Positions 32,985 through 41,545 of a DNA stretch of 64,000 bases are shown piece by piece. A program made the position numbers and the translations under genes. The number at the start of each line of letters is the position of its first letter. The first letter of the stretch is position 1. The notes under the pieces were generated by a model that saw nothing but the letters and a program-made list of their open reading frames with translations, made no database searches and had not been told where the DNA came from. The stretch is from Streptomyces sp. NBC_01214 (lineage in GTDB: Bacteria > Actinomycetota > Actinomycetes > Streptomycetales > Streptomycetaceae), in NCBI RefSeq assembly GCF_026340975.1, contig NZ_JAPEOS010000001.1, forward strand, positions 186,001 through 250,000, given 5' to 3'.

Positions 32985-33383
32985 TCAGGGCGTGCGCACG
33001 GCCACCGCGTCGATCTCGAAGAGCATGTCGGGCAGGGCCAGCGCGGCGACGCCGATCAGGGTCTGGGCGGGCAGTTCGGTCCCCCAGGTGGCGTGCAGCT
33101 GCCCCAGCAGGACCTCCAGCTTCTGCTGGTCGTGGCCGACGACGTAGGTGCCGATGCGGACCACGTCACAGGGGCCGAGGCCGACGGCCGCGAGGGCGGT
33201 ACGGAGGTTGGCGAAGGCCTGCTCGACCTGGTCGGCGAAGTCCCCGGAGACGACGTGGCCGTGCTCGTCGGAGCCGTACTGGCCGGCTATGAACACCTGC
33301 TCGCCGGGGGCGGAGACGATGTGGCTGTAGCCGTAGCCGGTCGGGGTGTGGAGTCCTGCCGGGTTGATGATGCTGCGCGTCAT
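32985..33383 (-). CDS. RidA/YjgF-family protein without the catalytic arginine
   Basis: 132 residues, the normal RidA length. The fold signature is clear (F-I-A-G-Q-Y-G, then the C-terminal A-L-A-L-P-D-M-L-F-E-I-D-A-V-A-V with Glu123). The arginine that RidA enzymes use to hold the imine carboxylate (P-A-R) is Gln107 here (P-A-Q-T-L). So it belongs to a Rid subfamily unlikely to have canonical imine deaminase activity. AGGGAG precedes the ATG. The Rrf2-type regulator gene lies 116 nt upstream on the same strand. Confidence 0.85.
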   Translation of the reverse strand: MTRSIINPAGLHTPTGYGYSHIVSAPGEQVFIAGQYGSDEHGHVVSGDFADQVEQAFANLRTALAAVGLGPCDVVRIGTYVVGHDQQKLEVLLGQLHATWGTELPAQTLIGVAALALPDMLFEIDAVAVRTP

Positions 33384-33425
33384 GCCGAGCTCCCTTGTTC
33401 CGTTTCCGTACGGGTGGTGCGCTGT

Positions 33426-33496
33426 GGTGCGGTGCGCGCGGTGCGGTGCGCGGGGTGCGGTGCGCGGGGTGCGGTGCTCCGTGGTGCTCCGTGGTG
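33426..33496. repeat. 14-nt tandem repeat between the Rrf2 and RidA genes
   Basis: GGTGCGGTGCGCGG-like units recur with 14-nt period at 33426, 33440, 33454 and 33468, the last one cut short, followed by two copies of TCCGTGGTGC. It fills most of the 116-nt intergenic gap. Confidence 0.85.
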
Positions 33497-33499
33497 CGG

Positions 33500-33979
33500 C
33501 TACCGCGCGGCGAGCCAGGCACGGAGCCGCTCGGGGGCCTCGGGGGCCTGCCGTTCGGCCTGTTGCCGGATCTCGTCGAGGTTCTGGGCCGCCAGTGCCC
33601 TGCGCCAGGCCAGTTCGGCCCGCGTCATGGCGTGCGCGATGGCGCAGTCCGCTGTGGAGGCGGCTGGGGCAGCCCCTCCGGGCCCCTGCTGTCGGATCTC
33701 CGCGCACCGGAAGGCCTCCTCGGGCCCTTCGACGGCGGCGACCACGTCCATGAGCGAGATGGCGTCGAGCGGGCGGGCCAGCCGGAAGCCGCCCTTGGGG
33801 CCCGGGGTGGAGGTGACGATGCCCGCCCGGGCCAGCGCCTGGAGCTGCTTGTTGAGGTAGGCCGCGGGCAGGTCGTGCCAGGCGGCGAGACGGGCCGCCG
33901 ATACGGCGCGGTCCGGGCCGCTCCAGGCCAGGTTGACGCAACTGTGCAGCGCCCACTCGACGCCCTCACTCATCTTCAT
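33500..33979 (-). CDS. Rrf2-family transcriptional regulator
   Basis: 159 residues. The N-terminal winged helix includes L-P-A-A-Y-L-N-K-Q-L-Q-A-L-A-R-A-G-I-V and the wing P-K-G-G-F-R-L-A-R-P, typical for Rrf2. The region that carries three Fe-S cysteines in IscR/NsrR has only two (F-R-C-A-E and A-D-C-A-I), so iron-sulfur sensing is doubtful. No ribosome binding site precedes the ATG, and a near-perfect palindrome covers the promoter, consistent with a leaderless autoregulated gene. Confidence 0.85.
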   Translation of the reverse strand: MKMSEGVEWALHSCVNLAWSGPDRAVSAARLAAWHDLPAAYLNKQLQALARAGIVTSTPGPKGGFRLARPLDAISLMDVVAAVEGPEEAFRCAEIRQQGPGGAAPAASTADCAIAHAMTRAELAWRRALAAQNLDEIRQQAERQAPEAPERLRAWLAAR

Positions 33980-33983
33980 ATTC

Positions 33984-34000
33984 TGGATATTAAATGTCCA
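33984..34000. promoter_or_regulatory. Putative Rrf2 operator
   Basis: TGGATATT-A-AATGTCCA is a 17-nt inverted repeat with one mismatch, strongly AT-rich for this genome. It starts 5 nt upstream of the Rrf2 gene's ATG and also overlaps the start region of the divergent membrane-protein gene. Confidence 0.65.
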
Positions 34001-34002
34001 GG

Positions 34003-34926
34003 ATGCGCGCCGCAAGGGTGCCTCGCCGCCCGACGACCCACCACCCGCCCGCAGCAACACCGCTCGCGCCCGGCCCCGCGTCCGCATTCCCTGGTGACGT
34101 GCGCACCATCCTGTCGACGGTACTCATCGTGCTCGTGGCCCTCCTGGTGCCCGCGAGCGCCGTCGCGTACTGGGCCGACCGCGAACTGGGCAACGCCGAC
34201 CGGTACACCGCCGCCATGTCCCCCCTCGCCGAGAACCCGAAGGTGCAGGAGGTCGTCGTCACCCAGGTCACCCGCGCCCTCGCCGGCCAGATCGACGCGG
34301 GCCCCTTCCAGATCGGCGTGGACACCCTGCTCGGCGAGGCCCTGCACTCCTTCGCCGGCACCGCCGCCTACCGGACCGCCTGGGACGCGGCCAACCGCGC
34401 CGCCCACGTCGCGTTCCTCGACGCGCTCACCACCGGCCACGGCGACGCCCTCACCATCGACCTCGCACCCGTCATCGCGCAGGTCAGGGGCGACCTCGTC
34501 GCCGACGAAGTGCCCTTCGCCGACCGCATCCCGGTGACCCACCTGACCGTGAAGGTCATGGAGTACGACAACCTCGCCGCTCTCCGGAAGGGCTTCCACA
34601 TGCTCCAGGTCGCCGGTGTCTGGCTCCCCCTCCTGACCCTGGTCCTGGCCGCGGCGGCCATCGCCGTCGCCGTCCACCGACGGCGCGCCGTCATGGCCAC
34701 CGGAGTGGGGCTGGCGGTCGGGGCCGGATTGCTGTGGCTCGCGGTGGACGTGTGCCGCCGGCTCACCCTGGACGACCTGCCCGCCGACATCGACCGGCCC
34801 GCCGCCGGGGCGGTGTACGACGCCCTCACCGCGTACCTGCGCACCACCGCCTGGGTGGTGCTGGCGATCGGGCTCGCCGCCGCACTCGCCGCATGGGTGA
34901 TGGGCCGACTACGCCGCACCCCATAA
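34003..34926 (+). CDS. Membrane protein with large extracytoplasmic loop
   Basis: About 307 residues. One transmembrane helix (about 34-54) is followed by an extracytoplasmic domain of about 145 residues, then three helices near the C-terminus (about 205-225, 235-250, 280-300). The start is uncertain: ATGs at 33994 and 34003 sit inside or next to the Rrf2 operator, and a GTG at 34099 would give the core protein. It is divergent from the Rrf2 gene and 82 nt before the FUSC gene. Relatives are uncharacterised Streptomyces membrane proteins. Confidence 0.65.
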   Translation: MRAARVPRRPTTHHPPAATPLAPGPASAFPGDVRTILSTVLIVLVALLVPASAVAYWADRELGNADRYTAAMSPLAENPKVQEVVVTQVTRALAGQIDAGPFQIGVDTLLGEALHSFAGTAAYRTAWDAANRAAHVAFLDALTTGHGDALTIDLAPVIAQVRGDLVADEVPFADRIPVTHLTVKVMEYDNLAALRKGFHMLQVAGVWLPLLTLVLAAAAIAVAVHRRRAVMATGVGLAVGAGLLWLAVDVCRRLTLDDLPADIDRPAAGAVYDALTAYLRTTAWVVLAIGLAAALAAWVMGRLRRTP

Positions 34927-35008
34927 GCTCGGAAGGTACCAACACGCACAGAAGCATGCAGAAGATCACAGAAGAACCGATTCGCGAGCGGCGGGCACGG
35001 AAGCGGGA

Positions 35009-37003
35009 ATGAGCACCGAACGCACCGAACACATATCGTCGCGGCGAGCCCGGCACCATCCGCTGGCTCCGCCCTCTTGGCTGCTCAACGGGCTGAAGCC
35101 CAGTGCCGCACCGATCCCGTGGGCCGCCGTGGCCCGGGCCTCGGTCGCGATGTCCGTCCCGCTCGCCGTCGGCTTCGCCCTCGACGAGCCCGAATACGGC
35201 GCACTCGCCTCCATGGGCGCCCTCGCCGGAGTCATCGGCGACACCGCCGACGCCTACCGGATGCGCGTCCTGAACATCGCCGTCCCCCAGCTCTTCGGCG
35301 CCGTCGGCGTGGCACTGGGCACCCTGGTCTACGGGCACGGCTGGCTGGCCGTCGGAGCGCTCACCCTCATCGCCCTCGTCTCCGGGATGATCTCCTCCAT
35401 CGGCACGGTGGCCTCCGTGTCCGGACTGCTGCTCCTGCTCAACGCCGTGATCGGCGCCGGACTGCCGCTGCCCGAACCCTGGTGGACGGCCCCGCTGCTG
35501 TTGACCGCGGGCGGGCTGTTCGTCCTTGCGCTGAGCCTGCTGGGCTGGCCGCTGCGCCGCCGGCAGCCGGAGCGCAGCGCCGTCGCCGACACCTACCGGG
35601 CCCTGGCCGACGCCCTGGAGGCCGCCGGCGTGCCCGGCGCCCTCTACGAGGAGCGCCGGCAGCAGGTCACCCAGGCCATCAACCACGCCTACGACCTCGT
35701 GCTCGGTCGCCGGGCCCGGGTGCACGGGCGCAGCCCCTCGCTGGTGCGGCTGCTGGCCCAGCTCAACGTCGTGATCCCGCTGGTGGAGGCCGCGCCGGCC
35801 GCGCACCTGCGCGGCCGGCCGCTGCCCCCCGAGATCCCGGCGGCCGTACGGGAACTGGCCGACGCCGTCGAGGAGGGCCGCACCGGAACCCCCGTACTGG
35901 AGCTGCCCGCCGCGCAGACCCCGGCCGAACGGGCCGTCGACGCGGCCCTGCGCCACGCCGCGAAGATCGTGTACCTCGCCCGGCCGGACCTCGACAACGT
36001 GGACGACCGGCTGGGCCGACCCGCCGCCCTGCGGGTGCGCGCCCGGCGGGCGGTGCGCGACATGGTGCTGTCCCGGGCCTCCTGGCGGTACGGCCTGCGG
36101 CTCGCGCTGTGCATCGGGATCGCGCAGTCCCTCGTATCGGTGATCGAGTTCGAGCGGTCCTACTGGGTCGCGCTGACCGTCACCTTCGTCCTCAAGCCCG
36201 ACTTCGGTTCGGTGTTCTCCCGGGCCGTACTGCGCGCGCTCGGCACCGCGGGCGGACTGGTCATCGCGGCCGCCGTGCTCGCCGAGGTGCCGCGCGGCTG
36301 GTGGGACGTCCCCGTGATGGTGGTGCTGGCCGGGCTGATCCCCGCCTTCTCCGCCAAGGGGTACGCCTTCCAGACCGCCGCGATCACCCCGGTGATCCTG
36401 CTCCTCTCGGACCTGCTCAACCACCAGGGCTTCGACCTGATCCGGCCCCGGCTGGTGGACAGCCTGATCGGCTGCGCGATCACCCTCGTCTTCGGGTACC
36501 TGCTGTGGCCCGAGAGCTGGCACACCCGGATCGGGGACCGGCTCGCCGACACCGTGGACGACGCCGCCCGCTACGTGGAACGGGCCTTCGCGCCGGTGGC
36601 CGACGAGGCCGCGCACGCGGTGGCACGGACCACCCGCCTCCAGGCCCGGCGGCGCATCTACCGGGACCTGTCGGGCGTGCGCAGCGAGTTCCAGCGGGCG
36701 CTGACCGAGCCGCCGCCAACCGGGGCGCGGGCCGCCGCCTGGTGGCCGCTGGTGGTCGCCGTCGAGCGGATCGTAGACGCCACCACCGCCGCGCGGGTCC
36801 GGGTCAACCACGGCGCGGCCCCGCCCCCCGCCGAGGAGGTGGGGTCGATCGCGCGGCAGCTCCGCGAGCTGGCCGTGCGGGTGCGCAGCAGCAGCATCCC
36901 GGTACGGGTCGAGGCGGGGCCGCCGGGCGAGCCGACGAGCGTGCTGGCCCCGGTCCACCAGGAGATCGCGGCGGCCCTGGCCATCGCCCGGCCGGAGTCC
37001 TGA
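35009..37003 (+). CDS. FUSC-family transporter (aromatic acid exporter-like)
   Basis: 664 residues in two halves. Each half begins with a cluster of about six short transmembrane helices (about 38-185 and 355-500) and is followed by a soluble helical part, the layout of FUSC/AaeB-like proteins such as fusaric acid resistance transporters. The helix cluster R-Y-G-L-R-L-A-L-C-I-G-I-A near 370 is typical. The ATG has a GGAAGCGGG just before it. Substrate unknown; neighbouring genes do not indicate one. Confidence 0.85.
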   Translation: MSTERTEHISSRRARHHPLAPPSWLLNGLKPSAAPIPWAAVARASVAMSVPLAVGFALDEPEYGALASMGALAGVIGDTADAYRMRVLNIAVPQLFGAVGVALGTLVYGHGWLAVGALTLIALVSGMISSIGTVASVSGLLLLLNAVIGAGLPLPEPWWTAPLLLTAGGLFVLALSLLGWPLRRRQPERSAVADTYRALADALEAAGVPGALYEERRQQVTQAINHAYDLVLGRRARVHGRSPSLVRLLAQLNVVIPLVEAAPAAHLRGRPLPPEIPAAVRELADAVEEGRTGTPVLELPAAQTPAERAVDAALRHAAKIVYLARPDLDNVDDRLGRPAALRVRARRAVRDMVLSRASWRYGLRLALCIGIAQSLVSVIEFERSYWVALTVTFVLKPDFGSVFSRAVLRALGTAGGLVIAAAVLAEVPRGWWDVPVMVVLAGLIPAFSAKGYAFQTAAITPVILLLSDLLNHQGFDLIRPRLVDSLIGCAITLVFGYLLWPESWHTRIGDRLADTVDDAARYVERAFAPVADEAAHAVARTTRLQARRRIYRDLSGVRSEFQRALTEPPPTGARAAAWWPLVVAVERIVDATTAARVRVNHGAAPPPAEEVGSIARQLRELAVRVRSSSIPVRVEAGPPGEPTSVLAPVHQEIAAALAIARPES

Positions 37004-37103
37004 CCCACCGCCGCGTCCCGACCCGCCGCCGCGCCCGGGAAGGGCGTCCCCCGAATGGGTCGGCTCCCGGGCCGGGCGGGGGCGGACGGGGCAGCATCGG
37101 AGC

Positions 37104-37805
37104 ATGCACCGCGTCCCTGCCGTGATGGTCCTCGCCGTACTCCTCGCGGGGTGCGCCGATGTGGAGGGGCTACAGAGCGAGGGCGACCTCGGCACGGTGC
37201 ACGCCCCGAAGAGCCTGTGGAAGGACGTCCGCCCCGACCCGCCCGCCCCCGACCAGAGGCCGGGCACGGCCGCCGTGGTCCCGGGGCTCCCCAAAGTGGC
37301 CGACCTGAGCATGCGCGGGGTGGACGCGCTGTCCGTCGTACGCGCCGACATCACCTCCGCCGCCGAGCAGGACGGCGGGACCGGCCGACTCGTCGACCCG
37401 CGGGCCGTCCAGCGGCTCGCGCTCTGCACACAGGCTGTGGACGGCGGCCCCGACTGCCCGGTGCGCCCCGCGGTCCTGCACGACCTGACGGGCAACGGCC
37501 GGGAGGAGCTGATCACCGCCCTGGACGTCGACGGCCGGGTCAGCGAGCTGCGCGTCTACACCGTCCAGGACGACGGGAACATCGCCCGGATCCTGTCCCG
37601 GCGCGCGGTGCTGGAGGGCGTGGAGGTGGCCGCCGAGCACTTGGCGGTCCGCGAGCCCACGACCAACCCCGACCACGTCGCCGTCTCCGACTACGTGTGG
37701 GACCCGAAGGCCGGGATCATGAACCTGTCCCAGCTCACCCTCGACGACTGTCCGGCGCGCACCCAGGACCCGACGAGCGGGGACGGGGCGCGATGCGCGC
37801 GCTGA
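37104..37805 (+). CDS. Lipoprotein overlapping a sensor kinase gene (CseA-like arrangement)
   Basis: 233 residues. A short signal peptide ends in the lipobox L-L-A-G-C (Cys 17). The mature part holds a D-L-T-G-N-G-R-E-E-L metal-loop-like motif found in FG-GAP-type proteins and has two cysteine pairs. Its last 13 nt overlap the kinase gene, so the two are translationally coupled. The gene order recalls CseA, a lipoprotein that modulates a sensor kinase, but the sequence similarity is not established. Confidence 0.75.
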   Translation: MHRVPAVMVLAVLLAGCADVEGLQSEGDLGTVHAPKSLWKDVRPDPPAPDQRPGTAAVVPGLPKVADLSMRGVDALSVVRADITSAAEQDGGTGRLVDPRAVQRLALCTQAVDGGPDCPVRPAVLHDLTGNGREELITALDVDGRVSELRVYTVQDDGNIARILSRRAVLEGVEVAAEHLAVREPTTNPDHVAVSDYVWDPKAGIMNLSQLTLDDCPARTQDPTSGDGARCAR

Positions 37806-39082
37806 GCAGCCTGCGCTGGAAGATCGCACTGACCACCACCATGGTGTGCTGCATGGTCGCCGCCGCACTGGGCATCTTGGTGCACAACGTGGTCGCCCGG
37901 CAGATGGTCGGAGAGGTCCGCAAGGCCGCCGCCACCGAGCTGGAGCACGCCCTGGGCCACTACGAGTACGGCACCGCGCACGGTGACGTGAACGCCGCGT
38001 TCGACCCGCCCGACCTGCCCCGGCGCCTGCGCGAGCTCGTCGCCAGCGGCCAGACCGGCAGCATCGTCGGCGAGCACGGGGGAAAACCCGTCATGTGGGC
38101 GGCCGGGCCCGCCGACGACAAGGCCCTCGCGGTGTGGTTGCCCTTCGGGAGCACCCGGGAGCGGCTGCGGGACATCGACACCGCGATCCTCGCCTCCGCG
38201 ATCCTCGCGGCCGGTCTGGTCGCGCTGGCCGGCCTGTTCCTCGCCGACCGGATCAGCCGGCGGCTCGCGACCACGGCCGCCGTCGCCCGCCGGATCAGCG
38301 CCGGGGACCTGGACGCCCGGGTGAACTTCCCGGCCGAGGGGGACGATCCGGGGCCGGGCGGCTCCCGCGACGAGGTCCGGGACGTGGCGCACGCGCTGGA
38401 CTCGATGGCGAGCTCGCTCCAGGGCCGGCTGGAGGCGGAGAAGCGCTTCACGGCGGACGTCGCGCACGAGCTGCGCACCCCGCTCACCGGTTCGCTGGCC
38501 GCGGCGGCGCTGCTGCCCGAGGGCCGCCCCAAGGAAATGATCAACAACCGGCTGAAGGCCCTGCACCTGCTGACCGAAGACCTGCTGGAGATCTCCCGGC
38601 TGGACTCGGGCGTCGAACGGGCCGACCTCGCCCGGGTGGAGCTCGGCCGGGCAGTGGAACGGGCGGTCGCCGCGGCCGCGGCGACCGGGAGCGTCGCCGC
38701 ACCGGAGGCCGGGCCGGCCACTTCGGTACGGGTGGTCCAGGACATGGTGGTGGTCACCGACCGGCGGCGGCTGGACCGGATCCTCGCCAACCTGCTGACC
38801 AACGCCGGCAAACACGGCAGGCCACCCATCGAGGTGACCGTGGAGGGACCGGTGGTCGTGGTCCGCGACCACGGGCCCGGCTACCCGCCCGAACTGATCG
38901 AGCAGGGACCGCAGCGGTTCCGCACCGGAGACCCGGGCCGCGGGCGCGGCCACGGCCTGGGCCTGGGCCTCACGATCGTGATGGGGCAGGCGGCCGTGCT
39001 GGAGATCGTGGTGGGCTTCGCCAACGCCCCCGACGGGGGCGCGGTGACGACGCTCCGGCTCCCCGTCGGCAGGGTGCCGTAG
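37793..39082 (+). CDS. Membrane sensor histidine kinase
   Basis: 429 residues. Two transmembrane helices (about 12-34 and 130-155) flank an extracytoplasmic sensor of about 95 residues. HAMP (about 155-210), the H-box F-T-A-D-V-A-H-E-L-R-T-P-L-T-G (about 222-236), the N-box N-L-L-T-N-A-G-K-H-G and G-boxes D-H-G-P-G and G-H-G-L-G-L-G-L follow. No response regulator gene is adjacent on either side, so its partner is elsewhere. The coupled lipoprotein probably senses or modulates the signal outside the membrane. Confidence 0.9.
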   Translation: MRALSSLRWKIALTTTMVCCMVAAALGILVHNVVARQMVGEVRKAAATELEHALGHYEYGTAHGDVNAAFDPPDLPRRLRELVASGQTGSIVGEHGGKPVMWAAGPADDKALAVWLPFGSTRERLRDIDTAILASAILAAGLVALAGLFLADRISRRLATTAAVARRISAGDLDARVNFPAEGDDPGPGGSRDEVRDVAHALDSMASSLQGRLEAEKRFTADVAHELRTPLTGSLAAAALLPEGRPKEMINNRLKALHLLTEDLLEISRLDSGVERADLARVELGRAVERAVAAAAATGSVAAPEAGPATSVRVVQDMVVVTDRRRLDRILANLLTNAGKHGRPPIEVTVEGPVVVVRDHGPGYPPELIEQGPQRFRTGDPGRGRGHGLGLGLTIVMGQAAVLEIVVGFANAPDGGAVTTLRLPVGRVP

Positions 39083-39112
39083 GGGAATTGAGCGACTTGA
39101 GCCATGTGGATG

Positions 39113-39150
39113 CCCGAGGGGCATGTTTCACGTGAAACATGCCCCTCGGG
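39113..39150. promoter_or_regulatory. Perfect parS site inside a 38-nt palindrome
   Basis: TGTTTCACGTGAAACA at 39124-39139 is the exact actinobacterial parS sequence, bound by ParB for chromosome segregation. The symmetry extends to 19-nt arms over 39113-39150 (CCCGAGGGGCA on the left, matched on the right). It lies between the convergent kinase and phoX genes, where its transcript would also form a terminator-like hairpin. Confidence 0.92.
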
Positions 39151-39163
39151 TCAACTGGACCGA

Positions 39164-41251
39164 TCAGACGCCGATGTTGCGGCCGTCCTTGCGCCAGACG
39201 GACACGACCGCCGGGCGGACGATCTTGCCGGGGCCGTCGGGCCACACCGACTGCGGCTTCTCGACGGACGCGCCGTCGATCTCGCCCGGGTGCTGGACGG
39301 AGACGAGGACGCGCTTGTCCTGGATGAGCGGGCCGCAGGTCTCGGCGCCGCGCGGAACGGTCAGGAACTGCTTCAGCTCACCGCGGCGCTCACCGGCCGT
39401 CGCGACGCCGAACAGGCCGTCGTGGGAGCCGAGCTGATTGCCGTCCGTGGAGATCCACAGGTTGCCGTGCGGGTCGAAGGCCACGTTGTCCGGGCACGAG
39501 ATCGGACTGACCTTGTCCTTGGGGAAGCCCGCGAAATAGGTCGCCGGGTCGTTCGGGTCACCGGCGACCAGGAAGAGCCGCCAGGCGAAACCGTCGCTCG
39601 CCGGGTCGTCGAAGTTCTCGGCGAGCTCCAGGATCTGGCCGTGCTTGTTCAGGTTGCGCGGGTTGGCCTCGGTGGCGCCTTCCTTGCCCGGCTTGCCGCG
39701 GTCGGTGTTGTTGGTCAGCGCGATGTAGACGCGACCGGTGCGCGGGGAGGGCTCGACGTCCTCGGGGCGGTCCATCTTCGTGGCGCCCACCTTGTCGGCG
39801 GCCTGGCGCGTGAAGACGTACACCTCTTCGGCGGTCATGCCCTCGACGTGCGAGACGTTGCCGGTGGCCAGCTTGATCCACACGCCGGAGCCGTCGAACT
39901 CGCCGTCGGAGGGGAGCTTGCCGGTGCCGTCGAGCTCGGCGGCCGGGGAGTCACCGGTGAGCTTGGCGACGTAGAGGGTGCCCTCGTCGAGCAGCGTGAG
40001 GTTGTGCTCCTTCGCGGCGCGCGAATTGCCCTTCTTCATCCGCTTCGACGAGACGAACTTGTAGAAGTAGTCGAAGCGCTCGTCGTCGCCCATGTAGACG
40101 ACCGGACGGCCGTCCTCGGTCAGGCGGGGCTGCGCGGCCTCGTGCTTGAAGCGGCCGAGCGCGGTGCGCTTGCGCGGGACCGAGTGCGGGTCGTACGGGT
40201 CCAGCTCGACGACCCAGCCGAAGCGGTGCGACTCGTTGGGCTCCTGCGCCACGTCGAAGCGCTTGTCGAACCGCTCCCACTTGCGCTCGGTGGCACCGGA
40301 GGTCACGCCGTAGCGCTTCAGGCGGGCGGCGGCGGTCGGGTCGGTGACCTGGCCGGCGTTGCCGAAGTACTGGTTGAAGTTCTCCTCGCCGTGGAGGGTG
40401 GTGCCCCACGGGGTGGTGCCGCCGGCGCAGTTGTTGAGCGTGCCGAGCACCTTGGTGCCGGTGGCGTCGACGGAGGTCTTCAGCAGGCTGCTGCCCGCGG
40501 CCGGGCCCGTCAGCTTGAACTCGCTGGTGGCGGTCAGCCGGCGGTTGAGCTGGTGGCGGCTGATCGCGGTGAGCTTGCCGCTGCGGTGGTCCTCCTGGAC
40601 GGCAACCACGGACAGGCCGTGCGCGGCCCACGCGATCTCGACCTGCTCGCGGGTCGGGTTGGCCGGGTCGTACGCCTTGAACATGAGGTTCTCGTCCGTG
40701 TACTCGTGGTTGGCCACGAGCAGCTGCTGGCGCTCGTAGTCGCCGCCGAGCGGGAGGAGGCTCAGGAAGTCGTTGTTGTAGCCGAACTGACCGGCCTGCG
40801 CAGCGGCGGTCTGCTTGTCGGCGTTGAAGCCCGGGGCACCCTTGATGATCGGGTCGCCCCAGCGGATCACCACGTTCTGCTCGTGGCCCTCGGGAACGGT
40901 GACCTTGTCGTCGGTGTTCGGCGCGACGGCCTTGAAGCGCAAGCCCCGGGCGGCCTCGCCGCCCTTGCCCGCGCCGGCCGCGGCGTCATCGACGGCGGGG
41001 GTGGCGTTGGCGGTCTGCCCCGGGCCGCTGAACGCCACGGCGGAACCGGCCGCGGTGGCGACCGTCACGACGGCGGCGGAGCGCAGCATCGCGCGGCGGG
41101 AGTAGGCGCGGGCTATGACATCGCCGACGTACTCGTTGTCGCTGGTGTTCGGCACCTCGTGGAAGCAGGCGTCGCCACAGCGGTAACGACAGGTGAGAGC
41201 GGACCGGCCGCTCCCATGCGGGTTGCCGATGAACGGCAGAAGCTTGCGCAC
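39164..41251 (-). CDS. phoX: PhoX-family alkaline phosphatase, Tat-exported
   Basis: 695 residues. A twin-arginine signal, S-R-R-A-M-L-R followed by a hydrophobic segment, lies unusually far in (near residue 45) behind a Cys-containing N-terminus. The body matches PhoX (DUF839): E-G-H-E-Q-N-V-V, A-N-H-E-Y-T-D-E-N, H-G-L-S-V-V-A-V, D-P-H-G-N-L-W-I-S-T-D-G-N. PhoX releases phosphate from organic esters outside the cell, using Ca2+ and Fe3+. GGAGG before the GTG at 41251 fixes the start. A PHO box about 96 nt upstream suggests PhoP control. Confidence 0.92.
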   Translation of the reverse strand: MRKLLPFIGNPHGSGRSALTCRYRCGDACFHEVPNTSDNEYVGDVIARAYSRRAMLRSAAVVTVATAAGSAVAFSGPGQTANATPAVDDAAAGAGKGGEAARGLRFKAVAPNTDDKVTVPEGHEQNVVIRWGDPIIKGAPGFNADKQTAAAQAGQFGYNNDFLSLLPLGGDYERQQLLVANHEYTDENLMFKAYDPANPTREQVEIAWAAHGLSVVAVQEDHRSGKLTAISRHQLNRRLTATSEFKLTGPAAGSSLLKTSVDATGTKVLGTLNNCAGGTTPWGTTLHGEENFNQYFGNAGQVTDPTAAARLKRYGVTSGATERKWERFDKRFDVAQEPNESHRFGWVVELDPYDPHSVPRKRTALGRFKHEAAQPRLTEDGRPVVYMGDDERFDYFYKFVSSKRMKKGNSRAAKEHNLTLLDEGTLYVAKLTGDSPAAELDGTGKLPSDGEFDGSGVWIKLATGNVSHVEGMTAEEVYVFTRQAADKVGATKMDRPEDVEPSPRTGRVYIALTNNTDRGKPGKEGATEANPRNLNKHGQILELAENFDDPASDGFAWRLFLVAGDPNDPATYFAGFPKDKVSPISCPDNVAFDPHGNLWISTDGNQLGSHDGLFGVATAGERRGELKQFLTVPRGAETCGPLIQDKRVLVSVQHPGEIDGASVEKPQSVWPDGPGKIVRPAVVSVWRKDGRNIGV

Positions 41252-41346
41252 GAGTGTCCTCCGAGTAGCTGCGTGGGCGCCGACAACGCGTCGGTACGAT
41301 CCAGCCGCGACGGTAGGCCCGGGTTGCGCCGAAGCGGCGGCGCGGG

Positions 41347-41364
41347 GATGAACGCTCGGTGAAC
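41347..41364 (-). promoter_or_regulatory. PHO box (PhoP-binding direct repeats) upstream of phoX
   Basis: On the minus strand GTTCACCGAGC is followed directly by GTTCATCCCCG, two 11-nt direct repeats fitting the Streptomyces PhoP consensus (GTTCACC core). A lone GTTCACT at 41384-41390 points the other way, towards the VWA gene. Confidence 0.6.
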
Positions 41365-41545
41365 CCGGCACGTCGGAGCGGCAGTTCACTGAGCGTGTGC
41401 GGGTGGGTGGGAGCCGGGCGCCACGAAAGGCGCCCCTGCCGAAGATCCAGCCGGGCGGCCGATAACCTTACGTGTCCACTCTGGGCAGGGATCATCCGCG
41501 CAGCACGGACAAATGACGCACGCACACATGCGAAAGGCCTGGCCC

